64,000 nt of DNA from Multifurca ochricompacta (GCA_022496185.1 WTXG01000072.1:1-64000), one strand, 5' to 3'; numbered from the stretch's first letter, positions 10,672 through 23,575 are shown. Program-made: numbers and translations. Notes: a model not told the origin generated them from the letters alone.

Positions 10672-11989
10672 TGGAGCACCAACTAATGGCTCCATTAGCT
10701 AGGAAAAAGACATAGCCAGAGGTGGAGTGGCAGTCCTCTTGATCTCCCCATGAGGAATCCGCAAAGCCATGAAGGCCTACTTCACCTTTCCCTCCAGAAT
10801 AGCGCAACTTGTAGTCTTTTGTAGCATTTAGATAAGCTAAGACATACTTTGCTAGTCGCATGTGCTGCTGGGAAGGGTTGGAAGCAAATTGGCTAAGGTG
10901 CGCAACAGTGAAACTAATGTCAGGTCTGCTTCCAATCTGCACCCAAAGCAGAGACCCCATTAACTGCTGATACCTCTTGATTTCAGAGGTAGATGCTTGG
11001 TCTTCAAACTTGACCAAATGTACATCCACGCCAGAGGGTAGAGGAGTATATACCGGGTTGGAATCCCCCATTCCAAACCTCTCAACTATTGAGGATACAT
11101 AGGCTGTCTGGTTTATATCCAGTGTCTTGTTAGGACGATCCCTGGTGATGTTAACTCCAAGGTAGGACTGGATTTTGCCAAGATCAGTCATCTCATATCG
11201 GCTAGATAGAGAGTCCTTCAGCCATTGAATCTTCTTAGTGGAGGACCCAAGTATAGTGATGTCATCAACATATAAAATGACAAAAAGTGAACCATCCCCC
11301 TCTTGGTGATGATACACATATACTCCTGCATCAGAGTACGTCCAAGTAAAGCTCAGCTCATTGAGAACTGCATGGAATTGTAAGTTCCATGCTCGGGAAG
11401 CTTGTTTGAGGCCATACAGAGCCTTCTGTAGCCTACAAACTTTGGACTCTTGTCCAGCAACGATGAAACCAACAGGTTGCTCCATGTAAATCTCCTCATC
11501 CAGATCACCATGTAGGAATGCCGATTTGACATCCATCTGGTGGATTTCCCAATCCTCAAGCGTGGCCAATGCTAATAATAGTCTAAGAGACTCAAATCTG
11601 GCGACTGGGGAGAATGTTTCATTGAAGTCCACCCCCTCTACTTGGGTGAACCCTTTTGCTACTAGCCTAGCATGAAAGTGTCCATCTGCTTTCAATTTAA
11701 AAATCCACTTGGACTTTACAGCCTTTCTACCTTTAGGAAGGTCTTCAAGGCACCACACTTTAAGTTTTTCTAAGGCATCAATTTCATATTGACATGCCTC
11801 AAGCCAGTCACTGGCATTATCAGACTCCATTGCTTCTTTAAAAGTAAGAGGATCCCTGTAAGGCGATCCTGCAGCATTGAGTAGATCCATCTGTCCAAGT
11901 CTGGAAGAACCCTGCACAAACTCTGCATTATCCTCGTTGTAGAAGCAAGGATTCAGACGACGATTGCGATTGGGATGTGCAGTATCCAA
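10672..11989 (-). pseudogene. A1 reverse transcriptase and partial RNase H
   Basis: Copia-type RT: KVWCLEDLPKGRKAVKSKW start, the QMDVKSAFLHGDLDEEIYM block, LKQASRAW, and the YVDDITILG active site (YVDD). Connection region MGSLLWVQIGSRPDISF, then RNase H up to FLANGAISWCS, where the element is truncated by G2. In frame with the upstream integrase except for one TGA at about 12002, where A4 keeps CGA. Otherwise well preserved. Confidence 0.9.
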
Positions 11990-11999
11990 GTCTAAATCT

Positions 12000-13891
12000 T
12001 CTTGGATTGCCCTATCTCATCGTTCAGAGCATGGACTTGTCCTCTGAAAGTTTGGTTGAGGAAGTCTGCCTGCAATTCTTTCTGATTTTCTAATTGCATG
12101 GGTTCTTTTGGGAGGGGAGGAAGGTTCCATGACTTGTGATGGAGGAGTCTGATATATTGTCTGAGGGTGTGTGGTGTCCACATTACGAGTGGGTGTGGTA
12201 GGCTGAGGTGGTAATTGAGGAGGTACTATGTCCTCCTGTTCCTCTTCTAGGTCTTCCTCATCTTGAGGAGCCTCAGGAACATGTGTAGCTGTCACTGGTG
12301 GTGGCTGGACTGGGCCACCAGGTAAAGTAAATGAGCCACCTTGACTAGGTTGCTCTATTGATTTCTCTGCTCTGTTGTCCTTACCAGAGCGGGATGGGAA
12401 GGATCTCTCATCAAATGTAACATCTCGTGAAGAGATGAGAGACCAGGTACGACTATCCCAAAGTGTATAGCCCTTAGAAGTGGGCTCATACCCGACAAAG
12501 ACGGCTTCCCTAGCTTTGGGATCTAATTTTCGCCGCTTGCCCTCTGGAACATGATAATAGGCTTTGCATCCAAAGACCTTAAAATACGAGACATCTGGTT
12601 TGTTCCCAACCAGAAGCTCTAGCGGAGTTTTCCACTTATTAGAACAGATGGGAGTTCTGTTATATATATGACATGCTGTCTCAACAGCACACTCCCAAAA
12701 ACCAAGAGACAGGCCAGCATCATGCAGCATGCTAGTGCCTTTTTCCATAATGGTTCTATTAAATCTCTCGGCCCTTCCATTCTGTTGTGGGCTATACGGC
12801 ATCGTAAGTTTATGCTCTATGCCATAATCTTCAAGCGTTGCCTTCAGCGCCTTGTTCACATACTCGCCACCACGATCTGTATGAAGACACTTGATTTTAT
12901 GATTAAATTTATTTTCTAGTAGTGTCTTCAGTTTATTGAAAACTGGTGTGAACAGATCTTTAGACTTCATTGGAACGATTAAAGCGTATCTGCTAAAGTC
13001 GTCCAAGAAGGTGGCAAAGTATAGATTCCCTTGTATTGAGCTGCATTGCAAGGGACCTACGAGATCACTATGAAGGATCTCAAGGGGGGCTGACGTGCGC
13101 TTTGAAGATGGGGGAAATGGAAGACAATGGGACTTGCCCATTTCACAGCCATAGCATGGCTTGTCTTCCACTTGGTCATTGTTAATACTGAGGCCTTTTA
13201 CTGCCTCAGGAGCATATCTTTTCAGGGCTTCTTTAGACATGTGGCCCATTCTTTGATGCCAGATTTCTAGTGAGGCAGATGCAGATGTATGGATACTATT
13301 TAGGATGTGTTTGCCTAGTACCCAATACAATTTGCCAAACTTCCATGCTTCCGCTATAATTTTATCGCCATATTTAATTGTTGCCTTCTTACTATCAAAG
13401 AACACAGTTGCCCCTTTTTCTACTAGGGCACTGGTGGAGAGTATTTTATGTCCTCCAGGCATGTGGAGCACGTTGCTCAATTCCAAGTCAAAACCTTGAT
13501 CAGTCCTGATGACCACAGTGCCAACTCCACTTGTTTTGACTATGGAGTTGTCACCCAGTGATACTTCATGGGTGGTGTCAACTTTATATGTATCAAAATC
13601 TTCAAGGTTTGGGCTGAAATGAGCTGTTGCTCCACTGTCAAGCATCCAATAGTCTGAGTTGTTATCCAGACTATGATGCTTATGCATATAAAGGTGAATG
13701 CGAGGTGCTTCATGCACCTCCTCTATTTTGCCACTACTGTTAACTACGGTAGCTACTGTGTGACTATTTTGTACATGTTGGGCCTCAGCCCTCTTCTTGT
13801 TACCCGCCCTGCCTTTTTTGGCATTCTCCTGGTCCTTTTTCTCTTTGCACAAGCATTGGACTTGTGTCCAGGCTTTTGGCAATAGAAGCAA
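12000..13891 (-). pseudogene. A1 protease and integrase
   Basis: Protease active site (YWMLDSGATAHF) is followed by the GAG-pre-integrase zinc region (HQRMGHMS ... CYGCEMGK; H-H-C-C) and the integrase catalytic core (LHSDLVGPL, TDRGGEYVN, PYSPQQNGRAERFNRTI; D, D, E residues). A Pro/Glu-rich linker leads to RT. Fused in one frame, as usual for copia. A one-base deletion near 13912 separates it from gag (GCCCTGG here, GCCCCTGG in A4). Confidence 0.9.
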
Positions 13892-13892
13892 A

Positions 13893-14645
13893 CTACCCCT
13901 TGTGAACCAGGGCAGCAGCAGGAAGTGGTGATAAATTTATATTTTTTGGTTTTGATTTGACAGGTGCAGCCTTAGACAGGACTGCACTACCACTTCCCGA
14001 GGGACCAGCCAGGCGACTTTCCTCATTTAGGAACCTCTGCACAAGGTCCTGAGGGGAGAGCCGTTCTGGGTTGCCAGAGGCCAGTATGGAGCTGGCGATG
14101 GCACTGTAGGAGTCTGGGAGAGCCTTCAATAAAATGAAGCTCATCTGGAGGTCATTGACCTCCATCCCATTCTCCCTCAGGGTACTCCTGGCATCCAGGA
14201 CCTTTTGTAATTGGGTCCTGAATGATTGTCCTTCATCCAAACGGAAGGACACCAGGGCAAGCCACAAATTATACGTGGCCATGCTCCCTACAGAGCCATA
14301 AAGCCGCTCCAACTTATTATACTTCTCAAAAAGAGAAGGATAATCGGCATCGGAGGTTACTTGACTGTAAACCTCCTGGGTAACATTGAGGTATAGTAAC
14401 CCAATGAGCATCTCCTCTTCTCCCATCCATTCCCTAAGGATGGGGTCAATTACCTCCACTTGCATTTTCTCCTTGGCCTCCTTTTCTTCAGGGAGGAGGG
14501 GCATGTCGGGGAAGGCATGTGTGATATGCCTCCTCAGCCCATTCATCCTGAGGAGGGCGTTGAAATTGGCAGACCAAGCTTGCCAGTTGGAGCCATCAAG
14601 GCGCTCCAATTTTGAGGAGGGAGGGAAGATGATTGAAGACAGCAT
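13893..14645 (-). pseudogene. A1 gag
   Basis: Copia gag starting MLSSIIFPPSSKLERLDGSNW. It includes the LYGSVGSMATYNLWLALVSF block and the AGPSGSGSAVLS segment near the end. The frame is lost just before the CCHC knuckle (CFYCQKPGHKSNAC in A4) by a one-base deletion. Gag packages element RNA in virus-like particles in the cytoplasm. Confidence 0.88.
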
Positions 14646-15581
14646 TGTTAGATGTTATAAAGTTCCTGGTTCCAAGGAGCAATTAGAACCAGTGCCCAGG
14701 TCTTGCTTAAGAGTGCCACCCCGCACTGTGGTGCTATGCTTCAGAACCTAGAAAGGTCCTGCCTTTGTTGTGTGACTTTCTAGGTATAGTAAAAGCTGTC
14801 TAACGCAATCCTGTAACTAGACATAAGCTCTGGTAGACTATCCAGAGTGCCTAGTGTAAACAGGACTGGGAGTCATGTCATGGAGGAGCCAACCGCAAGT
14901 TCCATTAGAGACAAAGGTGTATAGCCCTTCCTCTAATGCTGGTGGTGGAGTCCATGATTAAGCCCTAGATGATTGGGGCCATGACTATAGTAGACTATTA
15001 GGTTTCCTCTGGTGGGGCGAACCCCCACATATGGCAGTGAATACTCCTGCCCAGAGACAAAACCTTCTAGCTACTGTGTATCTACTATAGTAGTGCAGCC
15101 TACTTGTAATGAGCCCAAGCGTCATGGGAGTGACTACCCACGCCTTGTTCTAGACCCTAAACTCTACCAGCGGGTCGCTAAACCCAGCTTACAGATCGAG
15201 CCAAGCATTAACTGGACAAAAGCCTCAAGCCTTCTGGGCAAGTGGCCTACTAAAGCTAACTATGGGACGAAAACCCAGCTACAACTATGAAAGTTACTAA
15301 TACCTAGTGCGCACTCAAGGAGCTCAAGGTGTTTCACCCGCTTAGGGTCCCTCGTCACCTTTGCAAGAACCCCGAAGGGCTAGCCAAACAGTTCAGGATG
15401 AGCAGTAAACTGTGTCATCCTGTGGGGTGTTAAGGTGCACAGACAGTAAATATGAAAGCTCACAGGAAAAAGCTGGTGGGAAAAACTTTGAAGCTTTTGG
15501 GAGCTTGAGTGCGAAAAGCGAGTTGGGCTGTTAATGAACAAAGGGAATTACAAGTCAGTATGAGCAGCAGGGCCCATAACC
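14646..15581 (-). other. A1 5' leader, conserved non-coding
   Basis: About 940 nt between LTR and gag with no open frame I trust. The same leader recurs in A2, A3 and A4. It contains a strong hairpin at about 15012-15028 (sense GTGGGG, loop GTTCG, CCCCAC). The PBS at 15570-15581 (sense GGTTATGGGCCC) matches the anticodon region of initiator tRNA-Met. Likely roles, by inference: packaging, dimerisation or internal translation start. Confidence 0.6.
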
Positions 15582-16073
15582 TGTTGAACAACTATGCTGC
15601 TGGTTATACTGACTGTGGTTAGCAGCAGGTTAGGCTAAAAGACAAGTAGTACTTCAGAGGTTAGAAGAACTCTATACAACTATACTACTGACCTAAAAGA
15701 CAAGTAGTCTACAGAAGACAGTTAGTCAAAGGTAAAGAAAGTATAGTAAAGGAACTTACACTTCAGAGGTTAGAAGAACTCTGAAGTGAAGAGACGAAAC
15801 AGACACCCTTATATACCCAAGGGATGGTCTGTGCCACTGGGAATAAGTCCACAAGTGCCGGACAATAAACAAGAGGGAAAAGGCTATTGGCCAGTGAGAT
15901 ATCACATGCTTACTGCACATTACTAAGTCCATCACTAATCAGCTGAGTAAGATGAAAGAAATGTAATAAAGATAACATAAAAAGTCCGAAACTCCGAAAC
16001 ATAATCTAATCTAATCTACAGCTGAAGCGAACCTTAGATGCCTGAAGCATCTCCAGACATGTCCGTGTCAACA
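15582..16073 (-). repeat. A1 5' LTR (family A)
   Basis: 492 bp, plus-strand reading TGTTGAACAACTATGC ... GTGTCAACA. Carries the conserved hairpin ACTTCAGAG/CTCTGAAGT near the presumed transcript start and a TATA motif (ttatatac). Confidence 0.88.
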
Positions 16074-16203
16074 GCCATGATATCATCTGTAGAAGCCTAG
16101 GACAGTCTTTAGTAGTTTACTGAGCCTCCAACCTGTATTTAAAGACCATTAGTTTCAGAGATGGACCTTAAGTCTGTTCTCCTGTGCCAATACAGGTGTT
16201 CCC
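16074..16203 (+). repeat. LTR-E relative, middle fragment
   Basis: Contains ACCTTAAGTCTGTTCTCCTGTG and AATACAGGTGT, matching the middle of LTR-E at 201-833. Bounded on the left by A1 and on the right by A2 inserted at ttccc. Continues at 22754. Confidence 0.7.
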
Positions 16204-16703
16204 TGTGAAACAGGCATGTGCGCAGCATACTGACTGTAGAAGTTAGCGAGTTATGCTAGAAAGACAAGTTATACTTCAGAGGTGAAGAAAACTCTATTAT
16301 ACTATACTACACACCTAGAAAGACAAGTTATCTACATAAGACGGTTAGTCAAAGGTAAGGTAGTAAGTAAGAGAGATGGACTTACACTTCAGAGGTGAAG
16401 AAACTCTGAAGTGTAGAGGACGAAACAGACACCCTTATATACTATTCAAGGGATGGTCTGTGCACTGGGAATAAGTCCACAAGTGCCAGACAAAGTCCAA
16501 ACAACAAACATGAGGGAGAAAGGCCATTGGCCACTACAGAAATCACATGTTACATGGTGCATCAGTCAGCTACTGCGGAATGTGAGAAAGAAGGTAATAA
16601 AGATATGTAAAAGTCCAAACTCCGGTATCTAATCTAATCTACAAAGTAGCTAATCTAATCACCTGATGCCTGAAGCATCACCGAACATCTTCTGTGTTCA
16701 ACA
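16204..16703 (-). repeat. A2 3' LTR
   Basis: 500 bp, plus-strand reading TGTGAAACAGGCATGTGCG ... CTGTGTTCAACA. It belongs to the sub-family shared with 22249-22753 and the solo LTR at 29130-29632. Confidence 0.92.
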
Positions 16704-16974
16704 TCCCTCCATGCTGAAGGCATCTGGTCATAGATGGGAAATGAGTTGGATGAGCACACTGCCATCACAATTAAATGAGCATATTGCCAGCCAGAGATCC
16801 AACTTCTCTAACTCTCTTGAGTGCGAGAGAGGCATGGTGTTCAGAGGCATATCGCGGTGATTCACTTATGCAAACTGAAACCATACACACCTCTTGCATC
16901 ACTCTCGAGGTCGAGAACTTCGCTCATGGTGGGAAAGTGAAACTGGTATACAAAGTCTCCAGATTCCAGCTCTC

Positions 16975-18645
16975 TCATTCTAGCATAAGGCCAAGTCCAT
17001 TTACCATGGTTTCAAACGATGCTCTTGGTAGAGACTTGGTAAAGCCATCTGCCAGCATCTCACCTGTGGGGGTACGCACTAACTCAATTGTGCGTGATTC
17101 AATGTACCCCCTAATGGCATGGTACTTGATGGGTATATGCTTTGACCGCCTTCCTGTGACTGGGTTTAATGCCAAATCCACGGCACCCTTGTTGTCACAA
17201 TGGAGTAGTATAGGGGAGGATACCTCATACCCTAATTCCTCCATAAAAGTCCTATACCACACTGCCTGATTTGCAGCCTCGGAGAGGCTCATATACTCGG
17301 CTTCAGTGGTGGACTGTGCTACTGTTTTCTGCTTTCTGGAACACCATGAAATGGCACCATTTGCCAAGAAAAACACATAGCCAGAGGTAGAGCGGCAGTC
17401 CTCTTGATCTCCCCATGAGGAATCTGCAAAGCCATGAAGGCCACTCTCTCCATTCCCTCCAGAATACCGCAACTTGCAGTCTTTTGTACTATTAAGATAT
17501 TTTAAGACATACTTTGCAAGTCGCATGTGATCTTGAGAGGGGTTGGAAGCATATTGGCTAAGGCGTGCCACAGCAAAACTGATGTCAGGTCTGCTTCCAA
17601 TCTGCACCCATAGCAGAGACCCCATCAACTGTTGATACTTCTTTATTTCAGAAGTAGATGCCTGGCCGTCAAATTTGACCAGATGTACATCAGCGCCAGA
17701 GGGAAGAGGAGTATATACTTGGTTGGAATCCCTCATCCCAAACTTCTCAATAATAGATAAAACGTAGGCTGCTTGGTCAATCTCCAGTGTCTTGTTAGGA
17801 CGATCCCTGGTGATATTAACTCCAAGGTATGACTGGATTTCTCCCAAGTCAGTCATCTCATATCGATTAGATAGAGCTGACTTCAGCCATGTTATCTTAT
17901 CTTTGGAAGATCCGAGTATAGTAATGTCATCTACATAGAGAATGACATAAAGTGAATCATCCCCTCCTTTTGATGAAACACATATACTCCTGCATCAGAG
18001 TACGTCCGAGTAAAGCCCAGTTCATTAAGAACTGCATGGAATTGTAGATTCCATGCTCGGGAGGCTTGTTTGAGGCCATATAATGCTTTTTGTAGCCTGC
18101 AAACTTTGGACTCTTGACCAGCAACGACGAAACCAACTGGTTGCTCCATATAAATTCTTCATCCAGATCGCCATGTAGGAATGCCGATTTGACATCCATT
18201 TGGTGGATTTCCCAATCCTCTAGCGTAGCTAGCGCTAGTAATAATCTAAGTGATTCAAATCTGGCGACTGGAGAGAATGTTTCGTCGAAGTCCACCCTTC
18301 TATTTGGGTGAAACCTTTTGCCACGAGCCTAGCACGAAACCGTCCATCTGGTTTCAGTTAAAAACCCATTTTGACTTGACAGCCTTTCTTCCTTTTGGAA
18401 GATCTTCAAGGCGCCACACATCAATTTATCTAAGGCATCAATTTCATATTTACATGCCTCAAGCCATTCATGGCATTGTCAGACTGCATTGCCTCCTGAA
18501 AAGTCAGGGGGTCTCTGTAAGAGACACCTGCGGCATATAGCAACTCCATGTGTCCAAGTCTGGAGAACCTTGCACGAACTCTGCATTATCCTCATTGTAA
18601 AATCGAGGATTCATGCGGCGTGAACGTTTAGGACGGGCAGTATCA
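16975..18645 (-). pseudogene. A2 reverse transcriptase and RNase H (frameshifted)
   Basis: RT blocks QMDVKSAFLHGDLDEE, LQKALYGLKQASRAWNLQF, then a frame change just before the YVDD region. The DLGEIQSYLGVNITRD stretch and the whole RNase H domain (FADSSWGDQEDCRSTSGYVF, STTEAEYMSLSEA, HCDNKGAVDLA, ADGFTKSL) follow, ending LMLE-stop at 16975. At least three one- or two-base indels (about 17900, 18295, 18450) break the polyprotein. This is the best-preserved copia RNase H in the window. Confidence 0.88.
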
Positions 18646-18649
18646 AGAT

Positions 18650-20106
18650 CTAATCTTCCTGCACAGCCTGGTCACGTTGCTGAGAGCGTGGACTTTCCCT
18701 AGTAAATACTGGTTGGGGAAGTCTGCCAATACTTTTTCTTAGATGTCTTTTGGCACGGGTTCTTTCGGGGAGTTCTGATGGTTCCATGATTTGGGATGGG
18801 GCGTCTGATAGATGTTTGATCATGTGTGTCAAGTTCATTATCGGTGTGGTAGGCTCTGGATTTACTTGAGGAGGTTCCACTACCTCCTGTTCCTCAACCT
18901 CGGCGTCCTTGTCTTCAGGAGCCTGAGGAACTGTGGCTATTGCTGGTTGAGGCTGGACAGGCCTCTCAACTTCTAGTACAAAAGGCGTAACTTTTTCCTT
19001 TTGTTTTCCCTTGCTGTCCTTGGCAAGGTTGGATGGGAAGGACCCTTCATCAAATGTCACATCTCTTGACAATACGAAGGATCGAGTATGCATGTCCCAA
19101 AGAAGATATCCTTTAGAGTGGGGTGCATACCCGACAAAGACTGTCTCCCTGGCTTTGTGATCCAGTTTACGTCTTTTGTCCTCTGGGACAGTGTAGTAGG
19201 CTAAGCAGCCAAATATTTTAAAGTAAGAAACATCTGGAATGTCCCCATCCAGAAGTTCTAGCGGTGTCCTCCACTTATTAGAGCGGATAGGCGTTCTATT
19301 GTATATGTGACAGGCTGTTCGCACTGCACATTCCCAGAAACCAAGGGAAAGACCAGCATGATGCAGCATACTGGTGGCTTTTCCATAATGGTTCTGTTGA
19401 ACCTTTCAGCCCTTCCATTCTGTTGTGGGGAATATGGCATTGTCAATTTATGCTCTATGCCAGCCTTCTCAAGTATGGACTTCAGCTCCCTATTGACAAA
19501 TTCGCCACCTCGGTCTGTTGTAAGGTCTTTATTTTCCTGTCTGTTTTATTTTCCAGGAATGCCTTAATATTACAGAAGACCGATGTAAATCACTTTTGCT
19601 TTCATAGCAACAACTAAAGCAGTTCTGCTAAAGTCGTCTATGAAAGTGGCGAAGTATAGGTTCCCTTGAATTGAAGTACATTGTAAAGGACCAACTAGGT
19701 CACTATGAATGACTTCCAAGGGTGCTGAAGCTCTCTTTTGAGAGGGAGGGAATGGAAGACGGTGTGATTTTCCCATTTCACAGCCATAACACGGCTTGTC
19801 TTCCACTTGGCTATTATCTATACTAAGACCTTTTACAGCCTTAGGAGCATGTCTTTTGAGGGCCTCTTTTGACATATGACCCATGCGCAAATGCCAGGTA
19901 TCAAGGCTACTTGATGCAGATTTGTGGGAAGCAGTATTTAGATTCTGCATAGTTTTCCCAAAGACCCAATAGAGTCCCATAGCCTTGACACCTTCCGCTA
20001 TAATTGCATTATTGTACTTTATTTTGACCTCAGATGGAGAAAATTCCACTGAGCCGCCTTTGTCTGTGATGCAGCTTGTCGATAGTATTCTTTCACTACC
20101 AGGCAT
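18650..20106 (-). pseudogene. A2 integrase (frameshifted)
   Basis: GAG-pre-integrase zinc region (HLRMGHMSKEALKRHAPK ... CYGCEMGK), core (HSDLVGPLQCTSI, FIDDFSRTALV), PYSPQQNGRAERFNRTIME, and the RSNKWRTPLELL region. Frame changes fall near 19570 and 19370. It lies in the standard copia position between protease and RT. Confidence 0.86.
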
Positions 20107-21315
20107 ATAAAGACGTTATTTAACTCTAACTCATAATTATTTCGAGTTTTGAGTATAACTTTGCCTGTTCCTTCGACTTGGACTACTGAGCCATCACCAA
20201 TTGTCACCGAGTGTCCCTTGTGTGGGAAGTACTCAGAGAAATCATCTAAGTATGGTGTAAAATGGGTGGTGGCTCCGCTGTCCATCATCCAAGGATTGCT
20301 GCCATCATCGACTTCTTGCGTATGTTCGGTCATCATATAAAGTGAAATGCGAGGTGTCTCATGCACCTCCTGTATTCTGCCACTACCATTAACTATGGTA
20401 GCTACTTGTGTGGAGTTATTATGTACACTGGGGCCTTGCCCCTTCCTCTTGTTGCCCTTTTTGCCTGCATCAGCATTGGCTCTGTCCTGTTTCCTTTGCC
20501 GACATTCATTAGCCTTGTGGCCCGGCTTCTGGCAATAGAAGCAGGTGACATCATTGGACGATGATGCACCTGCAGGAGGTGGCGTGAAAGATACTTGTTT
20601 TTTGTTTTTGTTTTTGTTGACATGGGCTGCCTTGTTAAGGGCAGCCCCAACACCACTTCCTGCGGGGCCGGCTAGTCGGCTTTCCTCATTTAGGAACCTT
20701 TGTACAAGGTCCTGAGGGGAAAGGCGGTCAGGAGGACCTGACGCCAGGATTGAGCCAGCAATGGCTGAGTAGGATGGAGGTAGGGATTGGAGCAATATAA
20801 AGCTCATCTGGAGATCAGAGATCTCCATCCCATTTTCCTTGAGAGTACTCCTCACATCCAACACACGCTGCAACTGGGGTCTGAATTGTTTGCCCTCTTC
20901 CAAGCGGAAAGAGGACACAGAACACCACAAGTTGTAGGTGGCCATGCTACCTACTGAGCCATAGAGCGATTCCAAACGCTCATATTGGCATTGACAGAGG
21001 GTAAGTCTGTCAGAGGCAATTTGGGAGTATGTTTCTGGCGATGTGACCATCACCAGAACTCCCATGAGGACTTCCTCCACCCTGTTCCATTCTTGGTACA
21101 TGGGTCAGACCAAAGCGCAAAGCGCTTGGCGTACTCATCGTCCTTTTCTCCATCCTCTGGCTTGGGGGCATTCAGGAACTCAGGGCATCATGCATGATGT
21201 GCCTCTTCATTCCATTTATCCTCAGCAGGGCAGTGAAAGACACCGACCACTGCTGCCAGTTGGAGCCATCAAGTTTATCGAACTTGAAAGTAGGGGGGAA
21301 GACGATGGAAGACAT
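20107..21315 (-). pseudogene. A2 gag and protease
   Basis: ATG at 21315 (MSSIVFPP). An early frame change near 21110 is followed by a long open stretch: LYGSVGSMATYNLW, the CCHC knuckle CFYCQKPGHKANEC, a Lys-rich basic tail, then the protease site WMMDSGATTHFTP. Gag and protease share one frame here, supporting a single gag-pol ORF in the ancestral copia A. Confidence 0.87.
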
Positions 21316-22248
21316 TGAGATGATTTAAAAAAGGTTTGATCCTGGTTCCAAGGAGCAGTTAGAACCAGTTGTCCAGGTCTCATTGAAGAGGGCCCGTCCA
21401 TTCTGTGGCGCTATGCTTCAGAACTTAAAAAAGTCCTGCCTCTGATGTGCGACTTCTAAGTAGTATAGTAAGCTGTCTAGCGCCATCTACAACAAGTCCT
21501 AAGCCCACATCAGGGGGACGTTGTGTAAATAGATGGGGAGTCATGTCACGGAGGAGCCAACCGCAAGTTCCACTAGAGACAAAGGGTATAGAGCCCTTCC
21601 TCTAGTGCTGGTGGTGGAGTCCGTGATTAAGCCCTAGATGATTGGGGCCATGACTATAGTAGACTATTAGGTTTCCTCTGGTTGGGGCGAACCCCCAATG
21701 AAAGCAGCGGGTACTTCTGCCCAGAGACGAAACCCTCTAGCTACTGTGTATCTACTATAGTAGTTCAAGCCTACTTGTATCAAGCCCAAGCATCATGGGA
21801 GTGACTACCCATGCCTTGTTCTAGACCCTAAACTCTACCAGCAGGTCGCTAAACCTGGCTTACAGATTGAGCCAAGCATTGACTGAACCTATAGCCCCAA
21901 GCCTTCTGGGCAAGTGGCCTACTAAGACTATGGATGGGATGAAAACCCAGCTACAACTAAGAATACTATTTACTTAGAGCGCACATGAGGAACTTAAGGT
22001 GTTTCACCCGCTTAGGGTCCCTCATCACCTCTTGCAAGAATCCCCTGAGGGACTAGCCAAACAGATCAAGGTGGGCACTTAAAGCGCACCACCTTGTGGA
22101 CAGTTAAGGGCAAGAGAGAAAGAAATTGAAGCTCACTGTGACGGTGATTGGGAAGATTGTGTCTTGAAGCAGTGAGCTTGAAGAAAGGTTGGACTGATCA
22201 AATAAAACGAAAGTACAGATCAGTTAAGCGTGCTCAGGGCCCATAACC
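21316..22248 (-). other. A2 5' leader with PBS
   Basis: About 930 nt, no credible ORF, homologous to the A1, A3 and A4 leaders. The hairpin at about 21681-21697 reads TTGGGG/CCCCAA in place of GTGGGG/CCCCAC, so pairing is kept. PBS at 22237-22248. Confidence 0.6.
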
Positions 22249-22753
22249 TGTGAAACAGGCATGTGCGCAGCATACTGACTGTAGAAGTTAGCGAGTTAAT
22301 GCTAGAAAGACAAGTTATACTTCAGAGGTGAAGAAAACTCTATTATACTATACTACACACCTAGAAAGACAAGTTATCTACATAAGACGGTTAGTCAAAG
22401 GTAAGGTAGTAAGTAAGAGAGATGAGACTTACACTTCAGAGGTGAAGAAAACTCTGAAGTGTAGAGGACGAAACAGACACCCTTATATACTATTCAAGGG
22501 ATGGTCTGTGCACTGGGAATAAGTCCACAAGTGCTGGACAAAGTCCAAACAACAAACATGAGGGAGAAAGGCCATTGGCCACTACAGAAATCACATGTTA
22601 CATGGTGCATCAGTCAGCTACTGCGGAATGTGAGAAAGAAGGTAATAAAGATATAGTAAAAGTCCGAAACTCCGGTATCTAATCTAATCTACAAAGTAGC
22701 TAATCTAATCACCTGATGCCTGAAGCATCACCGAACATCTTCTGTGTTCAACA
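22249..22753 (-). repeat. A2 5' LTR
   Basis: 505 bp, near identical to 16204-16703, differing by a few single-base gaps. High LTR identity points to a young insertion. Confidence 0.92.
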
Positions 22754-22988
22754 TTCCCTATCAGACAAAAACCTCAATTCCCCTTGAGCCCCTAAGCCGC
22801 GCCTTAGGAGTCTTCATCCCAACTATCTTGTGACAGGACTGAGTGTCCCTGTTCGATTTCGCATCGTGCGCACACCCGCTGCAACTTGTAGGGCTTGAAC
22901 ACCTAGGTGATAACCTTGAGATCTTGATACTTGTCTTGCTATCCTTGATGCGAATTGACCTAGTACACAGCTAGCACCTGGCTGTGAC
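22754..22988 (+). repeat. LTR-E relative, 3' fragment
   Basis: Continues the LTR begun at 16074 after A2 and ends CACCTGGCTGTGACA, the same 15 bases that end LTR-E at 833. Its end abuts the broken gag of A3 at 22989. Confidence 0.75.
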
Positions 22989-23575
22989 AGTCGCTCTGGG
23001 TTGCCAGAGGCCAGTATGGAACCAGCAATGGTGCTGTAGGAGTCAGGGAGAGCTTTTAATAATATAAAGCTCATTTGGAGGTTGTTAACCTCCATCCTGT
23101 TCTCCCTCAGGGTATTCCTGGCATCCAGGACCTTTTGTAATTGGGTCCTGAATGGTTGTCCTTCATCCAAGCAGAAGGACACCAGGGCAAGCCACAAATT
23201 ATACATGGCCATGCTCCCTACAGAGCCATAAAGCCGTTCCAACCTGTTATACTTCTCATAAAGAGAAGGATAATCAGCATTGGAGGTTACTTGACTGTAG
23301 ACCTCCTGGGTAACATTAAGATAGAGGAGCCCGATTAGCATTTCCTCTTCTCCCATCCATTCCCTAAGGATGGGATCAATAACCTCTGTTTGCATCTTCT
23401 CCTTGGCCTCCTTTTCTTCTGGCAGGAGGGGCATATCAGGGAAGGCATGAGTAATATGCCTCCTGAGCCCGTTCATCCTGAGGAGGGCATTGAAATTGGC
23501 AGACCATGCCTGCCAATTCGACCCATCAAGGCACTCCAACTTGGAGGAGGGAGGGAATATGATAGAGGATGGCAT
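22989..23575 (-). pseudogene. A3 gag, N-terminal 195 codons
   Basis: Starts MPSSIIFPPSSKLECLDGSNW and runs in frame to the ILASGNPERL motif, where it is broken by LTR-E sequence at 22988/22989. It lacks the zinc knuckle. Very close to A1 and A4 gag. Confidence 0.88.

Larger units (their letters stand above)
10672..16073 (-). mobile_element. A1: Ty1/copia element, 3'-truncated
   Basis: Minus-strand copia: LTR-A (15582-16073), PBS, ~940-nt leader, gag, protease, integrase, RT and part of RNase H. It is cut at the GAISWCS motif by the G2 LTR. The C-terminal RNase H, 3' UTR and 3' LTR are missing, consistent with a recombination breakpoint. The 5' LTR is followed by gccat, a possible TSD half with no partner. 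Confidence 0.9.
16204..22753 (-). mobile_element. A2: complete Ty1/copia element with TSD ttccc
   Basis: Two nearly identical ~500-bp LTRs (16204-16703, 22249-22753) and exact TSD ttccc (16199-16203, 22754-22758). Minus-strand order: LTR, PBS, leader, gag, protease, integrase, RT, RNase H, purine tract (sense CATGGAGGGA), LTR. Inserted in an LTR-E relative. The coding region has several small frameshifts. Confidence 0.93.

Noticed and set aside
15012..15290. Possible small protein in the copia A1 leader
   Set aside because: The frame is not kept in A2, A3 or A4, whose leaders are otherwise similar.
15570..15581. Fragment of a tRNA-Met gene next to the LTR
   Set aside because: Only the anticodon-region match is present and always abuts an LTR, so it is a primer-binding site.
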